Source: Paraburkholderia gardini (GTDB lineage: Bacteria; Pseudomonadota; Gammaproteobacteria; Burkholderiales; Burkholderiaceae). Taken from it: a stretch of DNA of 64,000 nucleotides. Both the position numbers and the translations under genes were made by a program. The stretch's first letter is position 1. Each line of letters opens with the position of its first letter. Below the pieces are notes generated by a model. That model saw nothing but the letters and a program-made list of their open reading frames with translations. It did no database searches and was not told the DNA's origin. Shown one piece after another: positions 8,783 to 17,100 of this stretch. The stretch spans positions 48,559-112,558 of the forward strand of contig NZ_CAJQYY010000022.1 in the NCBI RefSeq assembly GCF_907164575.1. Direction: 5' to 3'.

Positions 8783-9787
8783 ATGGACCGTCTCCAGGCC
8801 ATGCAGGTGTTCACACGGGTCGTCGATACCAACAGCTTTACGCGTGCCGCGGAAACGCTCGACATGCCGCGCGCTTCGGTGACGACCATCATCCAGAATC
8901 TCGAAGCGTTTCTTGGCGTGCGTCTGATGCACCGTACGACGCGACGCCTCTCGTTGACGGCGGATGGCGCCGCCTACTACGAGCGCTGCACCCGGATCCT
9001 TGCCGACGTCGAGGAAACCGAGTCCAGTTTCCAGCTCGGCAACAAAAAGCCGACTGGCAAGCTGCGCATCGACATGCCGGGCTCGATTGGCCGGCTGATC
9101 GTGATTCCCTCGCTGTGTGAATTCCACACGCGCTACCCGGATATCGATCTGCAACTTGGATTGACTGACCGTCCGGTCGACCTGCTGCAGGAAGGCGTCG
9201 ACTGCGTGGTGCGCGTGGGCGCGCTGCAGGATTCATCGCTGGTTGCGCGGCGAATCGGGCTCTTCGAGCATGTGTCGTGTGCTTCGCCGGATTACCTGGC
9301 GAACTTTGGCACGCCCCGTTCAATCGACGATCTCGAGAACCACAAGGCCGTGAATTACTTTTCGAGCCGCACCGGCCGCGTGATCGACTGGTCGTTCAAG
9401 GTCGACGAAAAGGAAATCGAGGTGAAGATGAAAAGCATCGTGTCGGTCAACGACGCAGATGCTTACGTGACATGCGGTCTCGAAGGTTTTGGCCTGATCC
9501 AGCCAGCGTTCTACATGGTGTTGCCGCATCTGCAGTCAGGTCAGCTCGTGGAAGTGCTGCCCGACTTGCGGCCGTTGCCCATGCCGATTTCGGCGGTGTA
9601 TCCGCATAGCCGCCATCTGTCGGCAAAGGTGCGCGTATTCGTCGACTGGATTGCGGAAATATTCGATCGATGCCCGCTCCTGAGCGGCCGCGGCAGTCTC
9701 GACGCAATCTGTTCGATGCGTACGTTTGAACAGCGCGAATCGGCACCCGCGCTTGAAACGCCGGTCACGCCGGAGTGGGTCGCCTGA
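8783..9787 (+). CDS. ceoR: LysR-type regulator of the efflux operon (CeoR/BpeT-like)
   Basis: Cytoplasmic LysR-family transcription factor, 334 residues, starting at an ATG with the strong Shine-Dalgarno GGAGG. The N-terminal winged helix-turn-helix is clear (MDRLQAMQVFTRVVDTNSFT, then ASVTTIIQNLEAFLGVRLM), and a periplasmic-binding-like effector domain follows (about residues 90-295). The last 35 residues are a longer tail than most LysR proteins have. It is divergent from llpE with dyads between them, the arrangement of ceoR and bpeT, whose pumps respond to salicylate or certain drugs. The inducer here cannot be read from sequence. Confidence 0.88.
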   Translation: MDRLQAMQVFTRVVDTNSFTRAAETLDMPRASVTTIIQNLEAFLGVRLMHRTTRRLSLTADGAAYYERCTRILADVEETESSFQLGNKKPTGKLRIDMPGSIGRLIVIPSLCEFHTRYPDIDLQLGLTDRPVDLLQEGVDCVVRVGALQDSSLVARRIGLFEHVSCASPDYLANFGTPRSIDDLENHKAVNYFSSRTGRVIDWSFKVDEKEIEVKMKSIVSVNDADAYVTCGLEGFGLIQPAFYMVLPHLQSGQLVEVLPDLRPLPMPISAVYPHSRHLSAKVRVFVDWIAEIFDRCPLLSGRGSLDAICSMRTFEQRESAPALETPVTPEWVA

Positions 9788-9804
9788 CCCGTGTGTGAAT
9801 GACG

Positions 9805-9830
9805 ATCGCGGTCCCGTGCCGCGATTGTTC
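9805..9830 (+). terminator. Possible weak terminator after ceoR
   Basis: ATCGCGG (9805-9811) pairs with CCGCGAT (9819-9825), followed by TGTTCT. It lies 18 nt past the ceoR stop. The short T-tract makes it weak and it could equally be an incidental dyad. Confidence 0.35.
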
Positions 9831-9950
9831 TGAAATCCCGACAATTCATTTCGCCAAATCCGGGTTTATCCGGAGTGCCACAAAGCCTACATTTCACCCT
9901 GTCGCGGCGCTGACTGACAGCGCGGCAAACAGAATCGACAGGAGTGAATC

Positions 9951-10250
9951 ATGAAGCGCAATCTCTTTGCAGGTCTCGCCCTTTCGTTGCTCGTCAGCGC
10001 GCCGGCTTTTGCGGGCGGCGGTATTGGTCACGCCGGTTCGTATAACGATCAATGGTGGAATCATTCGAGCACCACGACGCGCGCCGAAGTGAAGGCTCAA
10101 ATCAACGACGCGTATCGCGACGGCACATTGCCGGCGTTGAACAAGACGAGCTATCCGGAACAAGGCCTGATCGGCCGCACCCAGACAGAGCGCCTCGCCG
10201 TTCAGGCAGGTGGTGACGGTGTCACGCGCCTCGCACGCGCCGGTCAGTAA
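9951..10250 (+). CDS. Small secreted DUF4148 protein
   Basis: Ninety-nine residues with a clear Sec signal peptide (MKRNLFAGLALSLLVSAPAFA, cleavage near residue 21). A short domain of the DUF4148 type follows, typical of Burkholderiales: KAQINDAYRDGTLPALNKTSYPEQG. It is expected in the periplasm. The start ATG follows GACAGGAG at a normal distance. DUF4148 proteins are abundant in these genomes and have no assigned biochemical role that I can name. The gene appears to be a single transcription unit with the next small gene about 75 nt downstream. Confidence 0.88.
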   Translation: MKRNLFAGLALSLLVSAPAFAGGGIGHAGSYNDQWWNHSSTTTRAEVKAQINDAYRDGTLPALNKTSYPEQGLIGRTQTERLAVQAGGDGVTRLARAGQ

Positions 10251-10325
10251 CACAGGTTTGTATTTTGCGGCGCCTCAGGTGCGAAGTTTGCGCGGTGGCA
10301 CCGCTATATTTCCAAGGAGCTGATC

Positions 10326-10488
10326 ATGAACAACGCTAATCCGTCTGAACTCGATCACTGGAATTCGGATACCCCTGTGTGGGTGCCCTTTCGTCAAGCT
10401 CAGCATTGAAGTCTTTATCGGGCTTCTGATTGCCTCTGCAGCGCTTGGGGTTTTAGGGTTTTTCGTTTTTCTCGCTTTGATGTACTAA
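10326..10488 (+). CDS. Small membrane protein split over two frames (frameshift)
   Basis: An ATG at 10326 with the strong Shine-Dalgarno AAGGAG (about 10313-10318) opens a 27-codon frame ending TGA at 10407-10409. In the +1 frame the sequence continues without stop as PFVKLSIEVFIGLLIASAAL and then a second hydrophobic run, to a TAA at 10486-10488. Moving one base forward at CCC-TTT-C (10386-10392) would give a 53-residue protein: a polar N-terminus with the WVPFVK junction and one strong transmembrane helix. Either a T was inserted, making a recent pseudogene or a sequencing error, or +1 frameshifting is used. The family is not recognised. Confidence 0.5.
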
Positions 10489-10513
10489 GGTCTGCAGACA
10501 TTCAAAACGTTGT

Positions 10514-10565
10514 CGCCACGGGAAACCCTTCGCTGAAAAAGGCGTTGGGTTTCCGGGTGTGGCGG
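10514..10565. other. Long imperfect inverted repeat
   Basis: CGCCAC plus GGGAAACCC on the left face GGGTTTCC and then GTGGCG on the right, with a 4-nt bulge between the two right-hand segments and a loop of roughly 18 nt. No T-tract follows on either strand. It lies between the small membrane gene and the end of the GntR gene and could be a processing or terminating structure. Confidence 0.45.
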
Positions 10566-10641
10566 CGTTGCGAAAACGAACGTGATCGAGGCCAGGGTGA
10601 AGCTGGCTGCCGGATGGTTTAACGCTCGCATGCCTCCAACT

Positions 10642-11403
10642 TCAAGCGATCCCCGCCGGCCCTCCGACGCAGGCGGGTCGGATCAGGCGAGTGACGAACT
10701 GGATGTGATCGCCCCGGTAGTACAACTTCTCATAATCCACCGGACGACCTTCAGCCGAATATGAGTTACGTTCGATAAAAAATATCGGGCTGCCAACCTC
10801 GATGTTGAGAACCTCGGCAACCTTGCTATCAGCGGATATTGCCTCAAGGCGATATTCAGCCTCCGAGAGCGGCGTCTGGTATTTGAGTTCAAGCAGCGTG
10901 AAGATCGGCTCGGTCTCAAGGTTATCGGCTATCACCTTTTCGCCGAGGTCGCGTGGTAGATACGTCTCGTCATAGCAAAGGGCGATGTCGTTAGCGAGTC
11001 GAACGCGCCGGATGTACATCACTGATGTACCAACATCCACTTTCAATTTTGTCGCCACGGTCTCGTCCGCAGGCACGATCTGATAGCCAAGCAGGCGAGC
11101 CGTCGGCCGTCGGCCAAGTGCATGCATGTCCTCCACGAAACCCGTCAAACCCGCCAGGGACGTTGCTATTTTCGGTTGCGCGACGAAGGTGCCCTTCCCG
11201 CGACGAATCTCGACCATTCCGCGTCGCGCCAGATTCTGGATGGTCGTACGCACCGTGGTGCGACTCACTTCGAATTCGCTCACCAGTTGATCTTCAGCGG
11301 GCAGTTGATCTCCCGGATTCAGCTCGCCAGCATTGATTCGCTGGGAAAGGATTTCTTCAAGCTGCGCGTAGAGCGGCAGCGCGGATTCGGCGTTTGGTTT
11401 CAC
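10642..11403 (-). CDS. GntR-family regulator, HutC/UTRA subfamily
   Basis: Transcriptional regulator, 253 residues, opening at a GTG (11403). An N-terminal winged helix-turn-helix spans about residues 8-75 (LPLYAQLEEILSQRINAGEL, then SRTTVRTTIQNLARRGMVEI). A UTRA ligand domain follows to the end (RRVRLANDIALCYDETYLP, with FFIERNSYSAEGRPVDYEK near the C-terminus). UTRA regulators bind small effectors and usually repress neighbouring transport or catabolic genes. It is divergent from the TauE-DUF1634 pair, and both promoters carry an almost identical 10-bp palindrome, so it probably controls itself and that exporter. The effector is unknown. Confidence 0.9.
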   Translation of the reverse strand: MKPNAESALPLYAQLEEILSQRINAGELNPGDQLPAEDQLVSEFEVSRTTVRTTIQNLARRGMVEIRRGKGTFVAQPKIATSLAGLTGFVEDMHALGRRPTARLLGYQIVPADETVATKLKVDVGTSVMYIRRVRLANDIALCYDETYLPRDLGEKVIADNLETEPIFTLLELKYQTPLSEAEYRLEAISADSKVAEVLNIEVGSPIFFIERNSYSAEGRPVDYEKLYYRGDHIQFVTRLIRPACVGGPAGIA

Positions 11404-11420
11404 GATAGGACCCTGACGTT

Positions 11421-11430
11421 ATGACGTCAT
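11421..11430. promoter_or_regulatory. Candidate GntR operator at its own promoter
   Basis: ATGACGTCAT is a perfect palindrome 17 bp upstream of the GTG start of the regulator gene. It differs by one base from the site in front of the exporter gene. Autoregulation is inferred. The remainder of the 334-bp interval up to 11737 holds no convincing coding frame. Confidence 0.6.
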
Positions 11431-11586
11431 TATATTGATAGACCTGATCCATCGCTCCCTGCGCGCCGCGACGGCGCGCAAAGAACTGATCGCCACCCAC
11501 TTGCCCCCCGTCGCTTGATCACCCGTTGGCACGCTCATAACAACGCCACGAGCACAACAAAAGGTCAACTCTACGTTGACATAGCG

Positions 11587-11601
11587 ACATCATGATGTCA
11601 T
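11587..11601. promoter_or_regulatory. Candidate GntR operator in front of the TauE gene
   Basis: Two overlapping dyads: the perfect 12-bp palindrome ACATCATGATGT (11587-11598) and ATGATGTCAT (11592-11601). The latter matches the palindrome at the regulator promoter except for T in place of C. The site lies 136 bp upstream of the exporter ATG, so a promoter and a leader of moderate length are implied. Confidence 0.55.
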
Positions 11602-11737
11602 GATGTATTGCATCAACTACCGCATTCTGGTGCGAAAACGCCCCTTTCGCGGCGACCCGTCGTCGCGACTGCAGTCGCTATCTGAATGGCGGGCACGACA
11701 AAAACAGTATTCAGGTCGATCGAACAGGGGGGGGAAA

Positions 11738-12601
11738 ATGCACGCAGGATTCACCCTCTGGCTTTTCTTCGTAGCGTTAGGCGTCAGCGCCCTGGGCGGT
11801 ATGCTGGGCATGGCGAGTGGCCTCTTTATCGTGCCCGCGCTGACGGTGTTCGGTCATATGGATATCCACACCGCGATTGGTGCAAGCATAGTGTCCGTCA
11901 TCGCCTGCTCTTGCGGCGGTGCAGCTCATTTTCTTCGGGAGCGTCTGACCAACGTCAGACTGGCTGTTCTTCTGGAGACTGGAACAACCCTCGGGGCACT
12001 ATCGGGCGTTCTGGTAGCGGGTGTGATCCCGGTCGGCGCACTTTACTTTCTCTTTACCGGCATTCTCCTGCTCTCCGCGTGGCAGATGTTCATGCGGCGC
12101 GTCGACCCTTCGGTCGCGGCCGGCTCGGGACCACGTGGACGTCTCGCTACGACACTCAACCTGAACGCCAGCTACCCTGATCCCGCATCTGGGCGCGATA
12201 TCGCCTATGAAGTCCAGCGAGTCCCAGCCGGCCTGTCACTGATGTATGTTGCCGGGCTTGTCTCCGCACTTCTTGGAATCGGTAGCGGCGTACTAAAGAT
12301 TCCGGCGATGGATACCGCGTTGCGACTGCCAATCAAGGTATCCACGGCAACGTCTAACTTTATGATCGGAGTCACTGCGGCTGCGAGCGCCTGCGCGTAT
12401 TTCCTTCGCGGCGAAATCGTGACTTCCATCGCGGGACCGGTCGCCCTGGGGTCCGTAGTCGGCGCAATTCTCGGCGCCCGTATCCTGATGAAAGTGTCCA
12501 GCGAGAAGCTCCGGCTTCTGTTCGTCACGGTCCTTGTAGCAGTCGCAATGCAGATGCTATTGCAGGGGTTCGGATTAAATCCCTTTGGAGGTACAGCCTG
12601 A
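11738..12601 (+). CDS. TauE/SafE-family (DUF81) membrane exporter
   Basis: Inner-membrane permease, 287 residues from the ATG at 11738, which follows a run of eight G that serves as ribosome site; an in-frame start 46 codons upstream is less likely. About eight transmembrane helices are visible in two halves. The first carries GGMLGMASGLFIVPALTVFG and the second the matching GIGSGVLKIPAMDTALRLPI, the internal duplication typical of TauE/SafE. Known members export sulfite, sulfoacetate or other small organic anions. Its stop overlaps the DUF1634 start (TGATG), a common pairing. The substrate is unknown and depends on the UTRA regulator ligand. Confidence 0.88.
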   Translation: MHAGFTLWLFFVALGVSALGGMLGMASGLFIVPALTVFGHMDIHTAIGASIVSVIACSCGGAAHFLRERLTNVRLAVLLETGTTLGALSGVLVAGVIPVGALYFLFTGILLLSAWQMFMRRVDPSVAAGSGPRGRLATTLNLNASYPDPASGRDIAYEVQRVPAGLSLMYVAGLVSALLGIGSGVLKIPAMDTALRLPIKVSTATSNFMIGVTAAASACAYFLRGEIVTSIAGPVALGSVVGAILGARILMKVSSEKLRLLFVTVLVAVAMQMLLQGFGLNPFGGTA

Positions 12602-12942
12602 TGAACGCCACAACGATCAGATCATCCACGCTTGAACGATTACTTGCCGCATTCCTCGAATACGGAACGTGGGCAGGCTCAACCGTCGTGGCAGTGGGAA
12701 TTGTGCCTGGTGTATGTGTCCCCCTGGGTTTCACAGGGCTGGCCGGATCACATGCGAGCATGACCACGGTTTCGATCGGCGTCGCCATCTTCATTCTTCT
12801 TCCGATCCTTCGTCTTGCGCTCATGCTCGGTGTCTATCTGCATCAGCGGGACTACCGGTTCAGCTTTATCGTGGCGCTGGTCCTTCTAATCGTCGGCATG
12901 GGCTGCTTTGCCGGTGTCCGACTGGGTCCACTTGCAGGATGA
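12601..12942 (+). CDS. DUF1634 small membrane protein, TauE partner
   Basis: A 113-residue protein with three hydrophobic helices (about residues 24-46, 54-75 and 88-108) and the PxLRLALMLGVYLHQRDYRF loop typical of DUF1634. It starts at the A of the upstream TGA, so translation is coupled. DUF1634 genes often follow TauE-family genes and are thought to be accessory subunits; that role is inferred from co-occurrence. The signature Asp in the last helix of some members is not evident here. Confidence 0.85.
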   Translation: MNATTIRSSTLERLLAAFLEYGTWAGSTVVAVGIVPGVCVPLGFTGLAGSHASMTTVSIGVAIFILLPILRLALMLGVYLHQRDYRFSFIVALVLLIVGMGCFAGVRLGPLAG

Positions 12943-13099
12943 ATCTACCGTGCAGAAGAACAACCTGCCATGAGATACACCTCGGACTGCCGTACAGACC
13001 TTGATAAGACAGGATGTCAGCAGATTTTCGACGAAGTTAACACAGCCCCTTCTCACGGCGGCAACGTTTTGAATGTCGACAGACCCCAGCTGGCTTGTC

Positions 13100-14005
13100 T
13101 CATCCGCGAACCACATCAGGCTCGAAGAACACCCATTTCACTTGCGGAAACCGTGCCTGCATGTCGGCTTCGATCACGTTGATCGCGTCGACCATCGCGC
13201 GTCCGCTGCCGTAGTCGATCATCTCCGCCTGCACGGCAACCACCACGTCCTTGCCCCATTGCAGCGTAATCAGATTGATCACGCCGCGTACTTCCGGCCG
13301 CGCGCGCACAAACGCCTCGACTTCGCGACGAACCTCCGGGCTCGCGGACTCGCCGACGATCATCGACTTCACCTCCGTCGCCACTAGCCACGCAATCACC
13401 ATCAGCAGTACGCCGACGCCGATCGACCCCAACGCATCGAAAACCGGATTGCCCGTCATCATCGTCAGCAACACCGCGACGAACGCAATGGCGAGACCCG
13501 CAAGTGCGGCGACATCTTCACCGGCCACTACCAGCAATTCCGACTCGCGCGTTTCGCGAAACCATCGCCACATTGACTTGCGCGGATGGTCTTTGCGGAT
13601 TTCCCTGACGGCGCCCGCTAGCGAAAGCGCCTCGAGCACCACTGAAATGCCCAGTACGGCGAGTGCAACGTACGCATGCGAAAGCGACTCTCGCGCGATC
13701 AGACGGTGAATTCCTTCATAAACGGAAAACGCGCCGCCGACAAAAAACAGCAGCAACGCGACCAGCAGCGAATAGAAATAGATCTCGCGGCCCGATCCCA
13801 TTGGATGCAACCGGCTGGCCGGCTTGCGCGCTTCGCGCAAGCCAAACAGCAACAGGATCTGGTTACCGCAGTCAGCCGTCGAGTGAATCGCCTCCGCGAA
13901 CATCGAGCCCGAACCGGTGAATGCGGCGGCAGCGTACTTGCAGATCGCGATGCCCAGATTCGCGGCAAGCGCGTAAAAAATGGCCTTCGGTGATTCTTCT
14001 GTCAT
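13100..14005 (-). CDS. Cation diffusion facilitator (CDF) transporter
   Basis: Inner-membrane metal/proton antiporter, 301 residues, of the subgroup related to SLC30A9 and YdfM. The metal-binding helix has AIHSTADCGNQ (H and D, about residues 39-49) and the partner helix GEDVAALAGLAI. Between them lies LHPMGSGREIYFYSLLVALL with the conserved G-x-G-R/E loop. A C-terminal cytoplasmic domain (about 215-301) ends in KWVFFEPDVV. Zn2+, Fe2+ or Mn2+ are possible substrates. There is no obvious Shine-Dalgarno before the ATG. It is transcribed alone, after the GDH terminator. Confidence 0.9.
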   Translation of the reverse strand: MTEESPKAIFYALAANLGIAICKYAAAAFTGSGSMFAEAIHSTADCGNQILLLFGLREARKPASRLHPMGSGREIYFYSLLVALLLFFVGGAFSVYEGIHRLIARESLSHAYVALAVLGISVVLEALSLAGAVREIRKDHPRKSMWRWFRETRESELLVVAGEDVAALAGLAIAFVAVLLTMMTGNPVFDALGSIGVGVLLMVIAWLVATEVKSMIVGESASPEVRREVEAFVRARPEVRGVINLITLQWGKDVVVAVQAEMIDYGSGRAMVDAINVIEADMQARFPQVKWVFFEPDVVRG

Positions 14006-14091
14006 CGTGTGAAAAGGGATTGGAAGTTGAAATCAGGCAGCGGAAAAGCGAATTATCAGCCGACGATGACACGCCCTGAACACATCTGCTT

Positions 14092-14123
14092 GCCGGGGCA
14101 GCGCCGTGTGGCGCTACCCCGGC
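14092..14123 (-). terminator. Terminator-like hairpin after the glutamate dehydrogenase gene
   Basis: A 14-bp nearly perfect stem (arms 14092-14105 and 14110-14123, one mismatch, 4-nt loop) directly follows the GDH stop codon at 14129. No long T-run follows on the minus strand, so it may act through Rho or as a 3-prime stabiliser. Confidence 0.5.
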
Positions 14124-14128
14124 TTGCG

Positions 14129-17100
14129 TCACGCCCTTTCAAGCACCGCCATTTCACGCACGATCACCAGCAGCATGGAAAGGCTCGATCCACCCGTTGC
14201 ACGCAGATCGGCAAGCAGCCGCGCGTAGCGTTCAAGCGCGGATTTGCGCTTTGCGTCCCACGTCTCGACCATCGACTCCGACGTATCGTGCTCTGAAGCA
14301 GAAGCAAGCGCACTGGTTGTCAATGCGCGTTTCAGGCGTGCCAGTTCGGCGAGCGCCGCCGCGCGCGCAAGCATATCCCAGTGTGTCGGCGTTGGTAGCG
14401 CCATCGCGCGTTCGGCAATCCAGCTATAGTTCAGCCGCGTGCCAAGTGCGAAGTACACACCTGCGACGAGTTCGAGATTGCGATTACACGTTGCCGCCAC
14501 CTCGGCAATATCGAGCAGCTCGGCCGAAATTCCGCCGCTCGCCACACGCAATGCCAGTTCGCTATCGACGCCCGCGTCCACCAGTACGCGCTGACGCTCC
14601 GATAACCCTTCCATATCGGCCTGCGGCAACAGCGCCGGCAGTTGTGGCGCGAGTCTCTGCACCGCCTCGCGACACCGGCCAAGCAGATCCGCAACGCCGC
14701 CATCCTGCACGGCGCCAAGCTGAAGTTGCCGCATGAACCAGAGCGCGGCACGCTCGAGAAGGTGCGTGACCTCGACGAACATGCGTGCCTGGACATCGTC
14801 GGCGACGCGGTTATCCAGTGCATCGATCTGCTGCCACACCGCATTCAGGTCGAAGACGTCGCGCCCCATGATGCACGCACGCACGATATCACCAGGTTTC
14901 GCATCGGTCTCTTCCATCAGCCGATGCACGAATGCACAGCCAACCCGGTTCACGAGTGCGTTCGTCAGATGCGTCGCCAGAATTTCACGCTTTAGCGGAT
15001 GTTGCGTCATCGGCGCGCTAAAGCGCTTTTGCAACGGCTGCGGGAAGTAGTCGACCAGCATGTCCGCCACCAGAGGATCTTCAGGCATGTCGGATTCAAG
15101 CAGCGCATCGTAGAGCCACATCTTGCTGTAGGCGAGCAGCACCGCGCGCTCGGGCGTGGTCAATCCCTGCTTGCCCGCCTGGCGCTCCGCGATTTCTTCG
15201 TCGGTCGGCAGGAATTCGATCACGCGGTTAAGGCGGCCAGCCCGCTCCAGCCAGCGCATCAGGCGCACCTCGGTGTCCAGCATCTCGACGCCATAGCGCC
15301 CTGCAATCGAGAGCGCCTGGGTTTGATAGTAGTTGTCGCGCAGCACCAACAGCCCGACCTCGTCGGTCATTTCGGCAAGCAGCGCATTGCGCTGCTTCTC
15401 CGTCATCTCGCCGTCGGCGACTACAAGACCTAGCAGGATCTTGATGTTGACCTCGTGATCCGAACAGTCGACGCCCGCCGAATTGTCGATCGCATCCGTA
15501 TTGATGCGTCCGCCTCGCTGCGCGAACTCGATGCGGCCCAGTTGCGTCAGGCCAAGGTTGCCGCCTTCCGCGACGACCTTGCAGCGCAGATCCGCGCCGT
15601 TCACACGCAGCGCGTCGTTCGCGCGATCGCCAACCTGCAGATGCGTTTCGCCGCTCGCCTTCACATAGGTGCCAATGCCGCCGTTATAGAGCAGATCGAC
15701 GGGCGCCATCAGGATCGCGCGCATCAATTCGTTTGGCGCCAGCGTGGGCGCCGTGATGCCAAGCGCCGCCTGCACCGCGGCAGACAATGGAATCGTTTTC
15801 GCGGTACGTGGGAATATGCCACCGCCCGGCGAGATCAGCGCGGTGTCGTAATCGGCCCAGCTCGAACGTTCCAGCGCGAAGAGACGGCCGCGCTCGGCCA
15901 GACTCGTCGCCGGGTCTGGCGTGGGATCGAGAAAAATATGTCGATGGTCGAACGCCGCGACGAGGCGGATATGCGGCGAAAGCAGCATGCCGTTGCCAAA
16001 CACATCGCCCGACATATCGCCGACGCCGACGACCGTGAAATTCGTGGCCTGCGTATCGACGTCCATTTCGCGGAAATGCCGCTTCACCGATTCCCACGCG
16101 CCGCGCGCGGTGATGGCCATGCGCTTGTGATCGTAGCCAACCGAACCGCCGGAGGCAAACGCGTCGTCCAGCCAGAAACCGTATTCGTGTGAAATGGCGT
16201 TCGCGTAGTCGGAAAACGTGGCCGTTCCCTTGTCCGCGGCGACGACAAGATAAGGATCGTCCGGATCGTGACGCACCACGTCGGCGGGCGGCACGATCGC
16301 ACCGCCCGCCAGGTTGTCGGTTACGTCAAGCAGCCCGCGCAGGAATGTCTGATAACACGCGATGCCTTCGCGCAGCCATGCTTCGCGATCGGAAGGTGGC
16401 GGTGGATTCTTTACGACAAAGCCGCCTTTCGAACCCACTGGCACGATCACCACGTTCTTCACCATCTGTGCTTTCATCAGGCCAAGCACTTCCGTGCGGA
16501 AATCCTCGCGACGGTCGGACCAGCGCAAGCCGCCGCGCGCCACGCGCCCACCGCGCAGATGAACGCCCTCGACACGCGGCGAATACACCCAGATTTCAAA
16601 CATCGGTTTGGGCTCGGGCAAGCCCGGCACCTTTGACGGATCGAACTTGAACGAGAGATACGGCTTGGGCTCGCCGAGCTCGTCATGCCGGTAATAATTC
16701 GTGCGCCGTGTCGCGTCGATGACGCCAAGAAACTGCCTGAGAATGCGGTCTTCGTCGAGATTGGGCACCTGGTCGAGCGCGGTGCCGATCGCCTTGTTCA
16801 ACTGATCGATTTTTGCATCGCGTGTCGCGGCCGCGGACGGATCGAAGCGCGCGATGAACAGGTCCACGAAGTGGCGAGCGATCTCCGGGTTGCCGGTCAG
16901 CGCGCGCTCGATATAGGCGTCGCTGAAGGTGGAACCCACCTGTCGCAGGTATTTTGCGTAGGCGCGCAGGATCGTCACTTCGCGCGCATTGAGTCGGGCG
17001 CGCAGCACCAGGCGGTTAAATCCGTCGTTTTCGATCGCGCCTGTCCAGACCTGTTCGAATGCGTGTTCGAACAGGTCCTTGACGTGCTCGATATCGAACT

